DNA of 64,000 bases from Ascidiaceihabitans sp. (GTDB taxonomy: Bacteria > Pseudomonadota > Alphaproteobacteria > Rhodobacterales > Rhodobacteraceae). The stretch lies in contig JAQXDI010000061.1 of NCBI GenBank assembly GCA_029251465.1, forward strand, positions 19,341-83,340, in the 5' to 3' direction. Both the position numbers and the translations under genes were made by a program. This document shows, piece by piece, positions 1 through 8,754 of the stretch. Within the stretch, counting starts at the first letter, position 1; each line of letters opens with the position of its first letter. The notes below the pieces were generated by a model. The model was given only the letters and a program-made list of their open reading frames with translations, was not told where the DNA came from and did not search any database.

Positions 1-506
1 ACCACGGCACCGATCACCTTGCTTTGCCCGTCAAACACCGGTGCCGCGTAGTAATATGCGCGCGCAGCAAGCGGTCGACTTAGCCCGTGCGCCCAGCCCA
101 ACGCGCCCTGCATCGCGCGGCGTACGTATACGGTTTGGCTCAGATCGGCACCGGCATCGCTGCGTGCTGCCTGCACGACACGCCCCGTTCGATCCACCAA
201 CATCACATCTAACGCGGCGGTTTTATCAGCAATATCAAGCAGTAGTGCTTTGACAGATGTCGCACTCTGCCCGCGAATGGCTTGCGTGACTTCGCCACGA
301 TCCGCCGTCAGCACCGACAGTTCGCGGTAGCGTTGCAACTGCCCTGTCAAACGGTCGCTGGCCAAGGCCAGATCGACAGCGCCCTGCCGCGCCAGTTGGG
401 TCAGCGCCTGCACATATCCATAGCGCCAAACGCCGCCTGACACGGCCGCCACCAGCGCCAAAAACGCCAATACGATCACCAATCTTTTGAAAACACCGCG
501 CCCCAT
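1..506 (-). CDS. Sensor histidine kinase, DctB-like, N-terminal part (runs off window)
   Basis: Only the N-terminal 168 residues are present; the gene continues past base 1. The ATG at 506 is preceded by AGGA about eight bases upstream. The protein starts MGRGVFKRLVIVLAFLAL, a transmembrane segment, followed by a periplasmic region with a helical stretch (SDRLTGQLQRYRELSVL) and a Cache-like sensor core (MLVDRTGRVVQAARSD, then YYYAAPVFDG). This pattern resembles DctB-type kinases, which sense C4-dicarboxylates with a double Cache domain and phosphorylate DctD. The kinase domain and any dctD partner lie outside the window, so the ligand is inferred. Divergent from the P450 gene with about 60 bases between. 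Confidence 0.7.
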   Translation of the reverse strand, partial: MGRGVFKRLVIVLAFLALVAAVSGGVWRYGYVQALTQLARQGAVDLALASDRLTGQLQRYRELSVLTADRGEVTQAIRGQSATSVKALLLDIADKTAALDVMLVDRTGRVVQAARSDAGADLSQTVYVRRAMQGALGWAHGLSRPLAARAYYYAAPVFDGQSKVIGAV

Positions 507-567
507 GACCGCATCCTATCAAACTGTGCCTTGCAAATACCAGCGCGCATACGCTTTGGTGGTTGCC

Positions 568-1749
568 ATGAAAGAGCTGTCAAAATCCCCGACCGATCCT
601 GCGTTTGTGCAAGACCCTTATGCATTTTACGACCACGCCCGCACACAGGGGCCCGTCGTGTTTTGGAAAGACTACGGGATGCTTGCCGCCTTTGATCATG
701 GCACGGTTCACGCGCTTTTGCGTGATCGCCGCTTGGGGCGCGAAGTTCCGCTCGATCAGCGCAAACCTGTGCCGGACCATCTGCAAGCCTTTGATGCGGT
801 TGAGAAACACTCGATGCTGGAAAAAGAAGGTGACGGGCACCGGCGTTTGCGTGGCCTTGTTTTGCGCGCCTTTACCTCGCGCCGGATCGCGGCACTACAC
901 GATGATATCGTCGAAATCTGCGCCGAACTGATCGCGGATTTTCCTGATGCGCCCTTTGATCTGATCCCTGCCTTTTGTACCCAAGTGCCCGTGCGCGTGA
1001 TTGCCCGTCTTTTGGGTGTCCCCGAGGATCGCAGCGCCGATTTGTTGCGCTGGCCCAACGCGATGGTCGCGATGTATCAATCCAACCGCAACCGCCAGAT
1101 CGAAGACGCGGCAGAATTTGCCGCCCGCGAATTCGCGACGTTTTTGCGCACCTACATCGAAACACGACGTGACGATCCGCGTGACGATCTGATCACCCAC
1201 CTGATTGCAGCCGAAGAAGATGGTACCAAACTGTCCACGGACGAACTGATTGGCACCTGTGTTTTGCTGTTGAATGCAGGACACGAGGCCACTGTGCACT
1301 CGCTTGGCAATGCGATCAAAACGCTAGTGGAACACGGAAAAACAGGTGCCTGTCTGGAACCTGACCAGATCGCAAATACCGTCGAAGAATTGCTACGCTA
1401 CGACCCGCCCCTGCATATCTTTACCCGCTATGCCTATGAAGACATTGACGTTTTAGGTCACACTCTCAGAAAAGGGCAACAGATTGCGTTAGTGCTTGGG
1501 GCTGCGGGACGTGATCCTGCGCTTTGGCCAAATGCGGATCATTTTGACCCCGATCACAACGCCAAAGCACATCTGGCCTTTGGCGGCGGAGTGCATTTTT
1601 GCGTTGGTGCCCCTTTGGCGCGGTTAGAGCTGCAAATTGCGCTGCCAATGCTGTTTGCGGCATTGCCGGACATGACGTTCACCGCCCAGCCAATATACGC
1701 AAACAGCTACCATTTTCACAAGTTGGAAACCCTGATTGTGACGCCCTAA
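568..1749 (+). CDS. Cytochrome P450
   Basis: Soluble bacterial-type P450 of 393 residues, the usual length for class I enzymes. Visible signatures are the I-helix oxygen-activation motif AGHEAT (about residues 237-242), the ExxR pair E274-R277 and the heme loop FGGGVHFCVG with the axial cysteine at residue 345. An ATG at 487 is in frame, but it would overlap the divergent kinase start and add 27 residues without family character, so 568 (MKELSKSPTDP) is preferred. No ferredoxin or ferredoxin reductase gene is adjacent. Substrate unknown. The stop overlaps the 3' end of the convergent Lrp-type regulator by four bases. Confidence 0.9.
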   Translation: MKELSKSPTDPAFVQDPYAFYDHARTQGPVVFWKDYGMLAAFDHGTVHALLRDRRLGREVPLDQRKPVPDHLQAFDAVEKHSMLEKEGDGHRRLRGLVLRAFTSRRIAALHDDIVEICAELIADFPDAPFDLIPAFCTQVPVRVIARLLGVPEDRSADLLRWPNAMVAMYQSNRNRQIEDAAEFAAREFATFLRTYIETRRDDPRDDLITHLIAAEEDGTKLSTDELIGTCVLLLNAGHEATVHSLGNAIKTLVEHGKTGACLEPDQIANTVEELLRYDPPLHIFTRYAYEDIDVLGHTLRKGQQIALVLGAAGRDPALWPNADHFDPDHNAKAHLAFGGGVHFCVGAPLARLELQIALPMLFAALPDMTFTAQPIYANSYHFHKLETLIVTP

Positions 1750-2207
1750 AGCGGCAACATCGTCGTCGATTTGATCTGTTCCATCGACAAAAGCGCCGTG
1801 ACGTTGTGCACCCGCACCTCTGAAATCAGCGCTTGGTAGAACGCGTCGTACGCCCGCGCATTCTGAACGCGCACCTTCAGAATATAGTCGATGTCACCTG
1901 CCAAACGGTGCGCTTCTTGTACTTCGGGACGGTCTTGCAGGGCCTTCAGAAACTTCGCCTGCCACTCGGCCTCGTGTTCTGACGTGCGGATCAAAACAAA
2001 GAAACACGCCTCGAATCCCAGTGCCTCTGCATCCAGATAAACCGTCTGCTGACCGATCACCCCGGCCTCGCGTAATTTGCGGATGCGATTCCACACTGGC
2101 GTCTTGGAACTGCCCACAGCTTTGGCGATTTCGTCCAAAGATTGGCTGGCATCGCGTTGCAGCTCCGAGAGGATTTTCCGATCTGTTTCGTCAATACGAA
2201 CGCTCAT
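1746..2207 (-). CDS. Lrp/AsnC-family transcriptional regulator
   Basis: 153 residues. An N-terminal winged helix-turn-helix (DETDRKILSELQRDASQSLDEIAKAVGSS and on) is followed by an AsnC/RAM ligand-binding domain (AGDIDYILKVRV, MEQIKSTTMLPL). Start chosen at MSVRIDETD, behind AAAGGA; longer forms add only Arg/Asn-rich sequence. It is divergent from cysG with a 144-base shared promoter region containing a GGAA-N3-TTCC dyad. By position it probably regulates the sulfate assimilation operon, itself, or both. The effector is not predictable from sequence. Confidence 0.88.
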   Translation of the reverse strand: MSVRIDETDRKILSELQRDASQSLDEIAKAVGSSKTPVWNRIRKLREAGVIGQQTVYLDAEALGFEACFFVLIRTSEHEAEWQAKFLKALQDRPEVQEAHRLAGDIDYILKVRVQNARAYDAFYQALISEVRVHNVTALLSMEQIKSTTMLPL

Positions 2208-2300
2208 TCGCCTGTTCCTTTGATTTCTACGATTTCGTTCCTCTTGACCGCCAAATCGGAACAATCATCCTTATCGACGCCAGCCTATGGCGCATTTTCG

Positions 2301-2317
2301 GGAATATTTCCTATATT
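2301..2317 (+). promoter_or_regulatory. Putative operator and -10 element of the cysG operon
   Basis: The dyad GGAA-TAT-TTCC (2301-2311) lies directly before TATATT (2312-2317), a possible -10 element 35 bases before the cysG start. It sits between the divergent Lrp-type regulator and cysG, so it may be the regulator's binding site. Inferred from sequence only. Confidence 0.35.
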
Positions 2318-2351
2318 GAGGGTCAAGTCAAACGACATCGAGGCGACACCC

Positions 2352-3746
2352 ATGGACCATTTTCCGATCTTTGTTGCGACATCAGGCCGACGCATTGTGC
2401 TGTCTGGTGGTGGCGACGCGGCCTTGGCCAAATTGCGCTTGTTGCTAAAGACCAAGGCGAACATCTCGGTCTTTACGCCAAAACCTGCGTCCGAGATCGT
2501 GCAATGGGCCGCCACCGGAAAACTGACTTTGATCAAACGCGCGATGGAACCCGGTGATGCCATGTGCGCCGTGCTGTTTTACGCAGCGGATGAGGATTCG
2601 GTCGAGGACGCGCGCACAAGTGCTATCGCAAATGCCGACGGCGCGTTGGTTAATGTGGTCGACAATCTTGCGGACAGCCAGTTCATCACGCCTGCCATCG
2701 TTGACCGTGATCCGGTCACCATCGCCATCGGCACCGAAGGGGCAGCGCCCGTTCTTGCCCGCGCGATCAAGGCGGATCTCGAAGAACGCCTGCCGGCAAC
2801 GCTTGGCACACTGGCACGCATCGGCAAAACCTTTCGCAAGATGTCGTATTCCCTGCCATTCGGGCGCGCACGCCGCGATTTCTGGCGCGACTACTACTTT
2901 AACGCCGGTCCAAAGGCGATTGCCGATGGGGTCGATGCCGTGCGCCCTGCCTTGGACGACTTGCTGAACGCGCACCTTGCCCGTGACGCCCGCGAAGGTC
3001 ACATCGCCTTTGTCGGTGCTGGCCCCGGTGACCCCGAATTGCTGACACTCAAGGCCCGCCGCGCGCTGGATGAGGCAGACGTGGTGATCTACGACCGCCT
3101 GATCACCAAAGAAATCCTCGAACTGGCCCGCCGCGAAGCCATCATGCTGGACGTGGGCAAAGAAGGCTTTGGCCCCTCGACCCCCCAAGACACCATCAAC
3201 GATTTACTCGTTGAACACGGCGCAAGCGGCGCACAAGTGGTGCGTTTGAAATCCGGCGACGCGACTGTCTTTGGACGTCTCGACGAAGAACTGGACGCCG
3301 TGACCGCGGCAGGGATCGGCTGGCACATTGTGCCCGGTATCACCGCGGCCTCTGCTGCCGTTGCCTCAATCGGGCAAAGCCTGACAAAACGCGGGCGCAA
3401 CGCCTCTGTGCGCTTTCTAACCGGTCACGACATGCAAGGGTTTGCGGATCACGATTGGGCAGCACTTGCAGCTCCGAACGAAGTCGCCGCAATCTACATG
3501 GGCAAGAAATCTGCCCGCTTTGTCCAAGGTCGCCTGATCATGCACGGCGCGGATCAAAGCACACCAATCACGGTCATCGAAAACGCCTCACGCCCCGGTC
3601 AACGGGTGTTGTCCACAACGTTGGCGCATCTGCCGACCGATCTGGCCAATGCCAACATGACTGGCCCTGCCCTCACCTTCTACGGCCTTGCACCGCGCGA
3701 CGCATCCGAGGCCGCCGCAACACTCATCACCCGGGAATTTGCATAA
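2352..3746 (+). CDS. cysG: Siroheme synthase CysG (trifunctional)
   Basis: 464 residues, close to the E. coli enzyme. The N-terminal NAD-dependent dehydrogenase/ferrochelatase part (about 1-210; LSGGGDAALAKLRLLLK) makes siroheme from precorrin-2. The C-terminal SUMT part (about 215-455; starts with AFVGAGPGDPELLTLKA) methylates uroporphyrinogen III. Siroheme is the cofactor of the sulfite reductase two genes downstream. The ATG at 2352 begins MDHFPIFVATSGRR, the usual family start. The stop TAA shares one base with the next ATG, so the first two genes are translationally coupled. Confidence 0.95.
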   Translation: MDHFPIFVATSGRRIVLSGGGDAALAKLRLLLKTKANISVFTPKPASEIVQWAATGKLTLIKRAMEPGDAMCAVLFYAADEDSVEDARTSAIANADGALVNVVDNLADSQFITPAIVDRDPVTIAIGTEGAAPVLARAIKADLEERLPATLGTLARIGKTFRKMSYSLPFGRARRDFWRDYYFNAGPKAIADGVDAVRPALDDLLNAHLARDAREGHIAFVGAGPGDPELLTLKARRALDEADVVIYDRLITKEILELARREAIMLDVGKEGFGPSTPQDTINDLLVEHGASGAQVVRLKSGDATVFGRLDEELDAVTAAGIGWHIVPGITAASAAVASIGQSLTKRGRNASVRFLTGHDMQGFADHDWAALAAPNEVAAIYMGKKSARFVQGRLIMHGADQSTPITVIENASRPGQRVLSTTLAHLPTDLANANMTGPALTFYGLAPRDASEAAATLITREFA

Positions 3747-4057
3747 TGCCAAAGCCGTTCACACCCAAAGTTGTCACCGCAAACGATCTGCTGATTGGCG
3801 ACGTCATCTATCAGACAATCAGCGGTTGGTCGCGCGATTTGAACGATGCCGAAGTTCTAACTGATGAAGCACACGCCGATCTGCGTAAAATTGAGGCATC
3901 CCAGCAGACCAACCACGTCGTCGGGGTCTATTTCATGGACATCGACGCCTCATCCAGCGACTCTTTGCAGACAAAACACTTCCGCGAAGCATTCCGCGCC
4001 AAGGGCCCCTCCAACTACGCCCACGGCAAGCAAACTGCCCAAACAGAGGTTTCCTAA
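3746..4057 (+). CDS. DUF2849 family small protein
   Basis: 103 residues, MPKPFTPKVVTANDLLIGDVIYQ and on. Matches the DUF2849 family, which in alphaproteobacteria is regularly found between cysG and the sulfite/nitrite reductase gene. No catalytic motif or membrane segment is visible. It overlaps the cysG stop by one base and is followed by the reductase ATG two bases after its stop. An accessory role in sulfite reduction or siroheme handling is inferred from this conserved position only. Confidence 0.85.
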   Translation: MPKPFTPKVVTANDLLIGDVIYQTISGWSRDLNDAEVLTDEAHADLRKIEASQQTNHVVGVYFMDIDASSSDSLQTKHFREAFRAKGPSNYAHGKQTAQTEVS

Positions 4058-4058
4058 G

Positions 4059-5720
4059 ATGTATCAATATTCAGAATTCGACACCGATTTCATCGCCTCG
4101 CGCAACGCCCAGTTCCGTGCGCAGGTTGAACGCCGTATCGACGGCTCTCTGACCGAAGATGAATTCAAACCCCTGCGTTTGATGAACGGTCTGTATCTGC
4201 AATTGCACGCCTACATGCTGCGCGTTGCCATTCCGTATGGCACGCTGAACAGTCCCCAAATGCATGTTTTGGCTGACATTTCCGAAAAATTTGACAAAGG
4301 CTACGGTCACTTTACCACCCGTCAAAACATCCAGTACAACTGGCCTGAGCTTCGCGATGTGCCTGACATGTTGGATGCGTTGGGCGCGGTTGGCATGCAC
4401 GCCATCCAGACCTCTGGCAACACAATCCGCAACGTGACGGCGGACCATTTTGCAGGGGCTGCGGCCGACGAAATCGCCGATCCGCGCCCCGTGGCCGAGC
4501 TGATCCGCCAGTGGTCAACAGATCACCCGGAATTCCAGTTCATGCCGCGTAAATTCAAAATTGCCATCACCGGATCACCAAATGACCGCGCCGTCACGCG
4601 CGCCCATGACATTGGCCTGCGCATGGTTGAAAAAGACGGTCTTGCCGGTTTTGAGGTCCTTGTTGGTGGTGGTCTTGGCCGCACACCGATGATCGGAAAG
4701 GTCATCACTGACTTCTTGCCGCAAGAAGACTTGTTGCCTTATCTCGAGGCCATCGTGTCCGTCTGGAACCAGATCGGTCGCCGTGACAACAAGTATAAAG
4801 CGCGCATCAAAATCACTGTGCACGAGCATGGCATTGATGAAATTCGCCGCCTTGTAGACGACCGCTTTGCGATCCTGAAATCGACTTTTACCGGGATCGA
4901 TCAACAGCTGCTTGCGCATTTTGTTGACCAGTTTGCCGCGCCGGAATTTGTGACCAAGTCCGAAGCGACGTTCAAAGACGCCTATCACCGCGATCCGATT
5001 TTCCGGTCTTGGGCCGACACCAACATCACGCCGCACAAGGCAGATGGGTACGCGATTGTGTCGATCAGCCTCAAGAAACACGGGGCCACGCCGGGGGATG
5101 CATCTGCGATCCAGATGCGCTTGATGGCAGAGCTGGCCAAACGCTTTGGCCATGACGAATTGCGCATCAGCCACGAGCAAAACGTGATTCTGCCGCATGT
5201 TCATAAATCGGACCTGCCTTCGATCCATGCCGCGCTCAAGGCGCAGGATCTGGCGACTGCAAACATCGGCCTGATCAGCGATATTATCGCCTGCCCCGGC
5301 ATGGATTATTGCGCGCTTGCGACGGCCCGTTCGATCCCGATTGCGCAAGAAATCGCCACACGATTTGACGAACTCAAATTAGAACACGAGATTGGGAATC
5401 TGAAAATCAAGATTTCGGGATGCATCAACGCATGTGGACATCACCACGTTGGGCACATCGGAATTTTGGGTCTCGATCGTGCGGGTGTTGAAAACTACCA
5501 AATCACGTTGGGTGGTGATCACACTGAAACCGCCGCCGTTGGCGAGCGTGCAGGACCCGGATTTTCAGCAGACGAGATTATCCCGGCGGTGGAACGTATC
5601 GTAACCACCTACCTTGACTTGCGAAATGAGGGCGAAGAATTTCTTGCAACTTACCGCCGTCTTGGTCTCGCCCCGTTCAAGGCTGCGCTTTATCCAGAGG
5701 CACAGGCTAATGCTGCATAG
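4059..5720 (+). CDS. cysI: Siroheme [4Fe-4S] sulfite reductase (nitrite/sulfite reductase family)
   Basis: 553 residues. The siroheme/4Fe-4S ligands are visible as CPGMDYC (412-418) and CINAC (455-459, inside GCINACGHHHVGHIG). The two ferredoxin-like half repeats and the GHFTTRQNIQYNW substrate-binding segment are intact. It should reduce sulfite to sulfide with six electrons. The family also includes assimilatory nitrite reductases, but cysH and cysG beside it favour sulfite. No cysJ flavoprotein is present; the ferredoxin-NADP reductase at 6975 is a plausible electron-chain component. An ATG in the same frame at 3864 would overlap DUF2849, so 4059 is used. Confidence 0.93.
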   Translation: MYQYSEFDTDFIASRNAQFRAQVERRIDGSLTEDEFKPLRLMNGLYLQLHAYMLRVAIPYGTLNSPQMHVLADISEKFDKGYGHFTTRQNIQYNWPELRDVPDMLDALGAVGMHAIQTSGNTIRNVTADHFAGAAADEIADPRPVAELIRQWSTDHPEFQFMPRKFKIAITGSPNDRAVTRAHDIGLRMVEKDGLAGFEVLVGGGLGRTPMIGKVITDFLPQEDLLPYLEAIVSVWNQIGRRDNKYKARIKITVHEHGIDEIRRLVDDRFAILKSTFTGIDQQLLAHFVDQFAAPEFVTKSEATFKDAYHRDPIFRSWADTNITPHKADGYAIVSISLKKHGATPGDASAIQMRLMAELAKRFGHDELRISHEQNVILPHVHKSDLPSIHAALKAQDLATANIGLISDIIACPGMDYCALATARSIPIAQEIATRFDELKLEHEIGNLKIKISGCINACGHHHVGHIGILGLDRAGVENYQITLGGDHTETAAVGERAGPGFSADEIIPAVERIVTTYLDLRNEGEEFLATYRRLGLAPFKAALYPEAQANAA

Positions 5721-6486
5721 ACCATCACACCCTTTCAGAGCGTCGGACACTTCACTTGTCGGCTCGCCCTCGGGCCTCCTTCGAGGGCGTATTGCCCGTC
5801 TGAACGCGCAATATGCCCATTCGGGTGCAACCGAAGTGTTCACGGCCGCCATGAGTTCTTTTAAAAATCTGGCCATGGTGTCCAGTTTTGGCGCGGATTC
5901 GGTCGTTCTGTTGCATTTGGCCGCGCAAATCAACAAGGACATCCCTGTTCTTTTCATCGACACAGAGCTGCTGTTTGACGAAACCCTGCGCTATCAGGTG
6001 CGGGTGTCGCGGATGCTGGGCTTTACCAATGCGCGCGTGCTGCGCGCGTCGGATTTACATAAAAACGACCCTGCCAACCAGCTGCATAAAACCGATCCGG
6101 ATGCCTGCTGTCACTTGCGCAAAACCGTGCCTTTGAATGCCGCGCTGGGTGAATTTGACGGTTGGATCAGTGGCCGCAAACGCCATCAATCGGGCACCCG
6201 TGCGCGGTTGAACATGTTCGAAGTCGAAGACAACACGCAGCGGATCAAGGTCAATCCCCTTGCGTTGTGGAACAGCGACGACATGCGCCGCTACATGAAT
6301 GCCACCCAATTGCCGCGCCATCCGCTGGTGGCAAAAGGCTATCCATCTATCGGCTGTGAACCCTGCACAACGCCTGTGGCCGAGGGTGAAGATCCGCGCG
6401 CAGGACGCTGGCGTGAAACGGAAAAAGAAGAATGTGGCATCCATTTTGTCGATGGCAAAATGGTCCGCTCAGGAGAACCGACATGA
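5710..6486 (+). CDS. cysH: Adenylylsulfate (APS) reductase, [4Fe-4S] type
   Basis: 258 residues. PP-loop SSFGADSVV (about 58-66), paired cysteines C133-C134 and CEPC (216-219) together form the CC...CxxC set that binds the [4Fe-4S] cluster of APS-type reductases, and KEECGIH near the end carries the catalytic cysteine (residue 242). It therefore most likely reduces APS directly to sulfite, not PAPS. The ATG at 5710 lies within the last codons of cysI (11-base overlap), and the stop overlaps the DUF934 start as ATGA. No cysD/N or sat gene is in the window, so sulfate activation must be encoded elsewhere. Confidence 0.94.
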   Translation: MLHRPSHPFRASDTSLVGSPSGLLRGRIARLNAQYAHSGATEVFTAAMSSFKNLAMVSSFGADSVVLLHLAAQINKDIPVLFIDTELLFDETLRYQVRVSRMLGFTNARVLRASDLHKNDPANQLHKTDPDACCHLRKTVPLNAALGEFDGWISGRKRHQSGTRARLNMFEVEDNTQRIKVNPLALWNSDDMRRYMNATQLPRHPLVAKGYPSIGCEPCTTPVAEGEDPRAGRWRETEKEECGIHFVDGKMVRSGEPT

Positions 6487-6887
6487 GCATTATCGTCAAT
6501 GACACAGGATTTACCCCCGACACATGGGAGCAAGGTTACGCTGCATTTGGCGACGCTGCCAACGACGTGCAGGCCTTGGACATTCCGTCTGACACGGACC
6601 CTGCCGACATCGCTTTGACGCCCTGCTTGCAGATGATCCGCGTGGATTTTCCAAGCTTTGCTGACGGGCGCGGCTTTACCATTGCGCGCATGTTGCGCCT
6701 TGCGGGCTACACTGGTCGGTTGCGTGCGCGGGGTCATATCATCTCTGATCAATACGCCATGGCGCGGCGCGCGGGCTTTGACGAGGTTGAAATCACCCAA
6801 GACATGGCCGCCCGCCAACCCCAAGCCCAATGGCAATTCCGTGCCAATTGGAAAGCCAACGATTACCAAGCCCGTGTGCGTGGTTAG
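6483..6887 (+). CDS. DUF934 family protein (sulfur assimilation accessory)
   Basis: 134 residues, MSIIVNDTGFTPDTWEQGY and on. Conserved family features include the DFPSFADGRGFTIARMLR segment and the C-terminal QWQFRANWKANDYQARVRG. DUF934 (COG3749) proteins accompany cysH/cysI in many proteobacteria and are presumed to help sulfite reduction; no biochemical activity is evident from sequence. Overlaps cysH by four bases (ATGA), so it is the last gene of a tightly coupled five-gene operon. Confidence 0.88.
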   Translation: MSIIVNDTGFTPDTWEQGYAAFGDAANDVQALDIPSDTDPADIALTPCLQMIRVDFPSFADGRGFTIARMLRLAGYTGRLRARGHIISDQYAMARRAGFDEVEITQDMAARQPQAQWQFRANWKANDYQARVRG

Positions 6888-6927
6888 GTTGCGCGGCTGA
6901 ACGCCACATCGCTATTTTTCGAAAACC

Positions 6928-6951
6928 ACTGTTCAACAGCGTTTGAACAGT
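6928..6951. promoter_or_regulatory. Inverted repeat upstream of the ferredoxin-NADP reductase gene
   Basis: A perfect dyad, ACTGTTCAA, six bases, TTGAACAGT (nine-base arms), lies 24 bases before the fpr ATG and about 40 bases after the DUF934 stop. There is no T-run, which argues against a terminator and for a protein-binding operator. Cognate regulator unknown. Confidence 0.5.
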
Positions 6952-6974
6952 CTAAAACTGTTAGTGCACAAACA

Positions 6975-7823
6975 ATGACTGAAGCTTTGCCCGTGAACGA
7001 TACATCTGCCGTAAAAGTCCCGACCCTACCCGATGCGCAAACCGTAACTGCGGTGAAACATTGGACGGATCACCTGTTTTCATTCCGCGTGACGCGACCT
7101 GCGTCTTTGCGTTTCCGCTCTGGCGAATTCGTGATGATCGGGTTGATGGGCGATCCGCATTCCGAAACCGGCAAGCAAAAACCACTGCTGCGCGCCTATT
7201 CCATCGCTTCGCCCGCGTGGGACGAAGAGCTGGAGTTTTACTCGATCAAGGTCCAAGATGGCCCGCTGACCTCGAAATTGCAGCACATCAAGGTCGGTGA
7301 CGAGCTGATCTTGCGCCCCAAACCCGTTGGCACATTGGTGCATGACGCGCTGTTGCCCGGCAAACGGATCTGGTTTTTCTCGACCGGCACGGGCTTTGCC
7401 CCCTTTGCGTCCTTGTTGCGCGAACCGCAAACCTACGAGGACTACGACGAGGTCATCATCACCCACACCTGCCGCGATGTAGCCGAGCTGGAATACAGCC
7501 GTCAGCTGATCGAAAACCTGAAATCAGACGAGCTGATGCAGGAATTGATCGGCCCTGAGAACCTCGCGAAAATCCGCTATTACCCAACGACAACCCGTGA
7601 AGACAGCCCTAAAATGGGCCGCATCACCACATTGTTGCAGGACGGAACCGTGTTCAAAGACCTCGGGATTGATGGCATGTCAGCGGACACAGACCGCGCG
7701 ATGGTCTGCGGATCGATGGGTCTGAACACCGACATCAAAGTGATCCTCGAAGGCTTTGGCCTTGAGGAAGGTGCGAACTCTGATCCCAAGCACTACGTGG
7801 TCGAAAAAGCCTTCGTCGGCTGA
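6975..7823 (+). CDS. fpr: Ferredoxin-NADP(+) reductase
   Basis: 282 residues. FAD-binding RAYSIAS and flavin-proximal loop, NADP-binding GTGFAPF, the CGSMGLN segment and the C-terminal YVVEKAFVG (ending shortly after the FAD-shielding aromatic region) define the bacterial plant-type FNR. It moves electrons between NADPH and ferredoxin or flavodoxin. It lies 87 bases downstream of the cys operon in the same direction but has its own dyad, so it may be separately controlled. Supplying reduced ferredoxin to the siroheme reductase is a reasonable inference because no CysJ is seen. Confidence 0.94.
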   Translation: MTEALPVNDTSAVKVPTLPDAQTVTAVKHWTDHLFSFRVTRPASLRFRSGEFVMIGLMGDPHSETGKQKPLLRAYSIASPAWDEELEFYSIKVQDGPLTSKLQHIKVGDELILRPKPVGTLVHDALLPGKRIWFFSTGTGFAPFASLLREPQTYEDYDEVIITHTCRDVAELEYSRQLIENLKSDELMQELIGPENLAKIRYYPTTTREDSPKMGRITTLLQDGTVFKDLGIDGMSADTDRAMVCGSMGLNTDIKVILEGFGLEEGANSDPKHYVVEKAFVG

Positions 7824-7825
7824 TT

Positions 7826-8644
7826 TTAAGCCGCGTCCAAGGGCACGCCTTGAACCGTGATGCGGTGCATCAGGCGGGCGTGTCCTGAATAATCTGCGGT
7901 CGCGTAATGCTGCACCAGACGGTTGTCCCAAATTGCCACCATGCCCGGTTCCCAAACCACCCTTGCCGTGAAAATCGGCTGGGTGACAAAGGCGTAAAGA
8001 TAGGTGAGCAGCGGCGCGCTTTCCTCAACGCTCCAGCCTTCAAAATGCGTGGTGAAATCACCGTTGACGTAGATGCACGGCGCGCCTGTGACGGGGTGCT
8101 TGATGAGTGCTGGATGCAACACAGGATCGCGAAACGCGTCTTGCGCGCTGTCGATCCCGACCTTGCTGTCCGCAAAACTGCCGTCCGAATGCCACGCCTG
8201 CACACCCTCTAGCATCTTGCGCAGACCGGGCGACAAGGCCGCACAAGCCGCTGACATTGAAGCAAAATGTGTGTCCCCGCCGAAGGGTGGCAGGGTTTGT
8301 GCGCTCAGGATCGAACACATCGCAGGTGCTGCGTCATAGGAATGGTCGGTGTGCCACGTGCCGCCAATTACCGCCGCCTGCTCGGGCGCTGTACGGACCT
8401 CGGCGATCATCGGGTGGGTGGCGACAGGCGTGAAGAAACGGTTCACATCGATAGGCCCGAAAAATTCCGCCAGCGTGATGTGTGCCTCGGGGCTCAGGTG
8501 CTGATCCGGTATAACGATGACGCCGTGTTCGAACAGGGCCGCACGCATCTGTTCCAACGCGCTTTGGTTGGCCGTTTCGAGGCGCACGCCGGTTAAGCGC
8601 GCACCGCAATGCCCCGCCATTTTGTCGATGGTCCAATCGCTCAT
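7826..8644 (-). CDS. TauD/TfdA-family Fe(II)/2-oxoglutarate dioxygenase
   Basis: 272 residues. The iron-binding triad is visible as HTD in GTWHTDHSYDAAP and the distal histidine in WDNRLVQHYATADY; the following HARLMHRITV holds the 2-oxoglutarate-binding arginine. This family includes taurine dioxygenase and alkylsulfatases. With a sulfate assimilation operon ending three bases away on the other strand, release of sulfite from an organosulfonate is tempting, but the substrate cannot be read from sequence and no taurine transporter is adjacent. The start has a good GGGGGA site. Confidence 0.88.
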   Translation of the reverse strand: MSDWTIDKMAGHCGARLTGVRLETANQSALEQMRAALFEHGVIVIPDQHLSPEAHITLAEFFGPIDVNRFFTPVATHPMIAEVRTAPEQAAVIGGTWHTDHSYDAAPAMCSILSAQTLPPFGGDTHFASMSAACAALSPGLRKMLEGVQAWHSDGSFADSKVGIDSAQDAFRDPVLHPALIKHPVTGAPCIYVNGDFTTHFEGWSVEESAPLLTYLYAFVTQPIFTARVVWEPGMVAIWDNRLVQHYATADYSGHARLMHRITVQGVPLDAA

Positions 8645-8696
8645 ATTTCCCCCTGCCTACACGCCCGAAGTTTGGCAAAGAAAATCCACCGCGCAA

Positions 8697-8731
8697 GCAA
8701 AAGCCGCGCCCCCGATCTGGGGACGCGGCTT
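8697..8731 (-). terminator. Rho-independent terminator of the Ala-rich protein gene
   Basis: On the minus strand AAGCCGCG pairs with CGCGGCTT around a C/G-rich inner stem, followed by a T-rich stretch (GGCTTTTGC). It lies 24 bases past the stop of the gene starting at 9807. Confidence 0.75.
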
Positions 8732-8754
8732 AAATCGTAACTGGTTGGCGTGGC

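Noticed and set aside
4059..5720. Assimilatory nitrite reductase as the function of the siroheme enzyme
   Set aside because: cysG, cysH and DUF934 in the same operon and no nitrate genes nearby favour sulfite.
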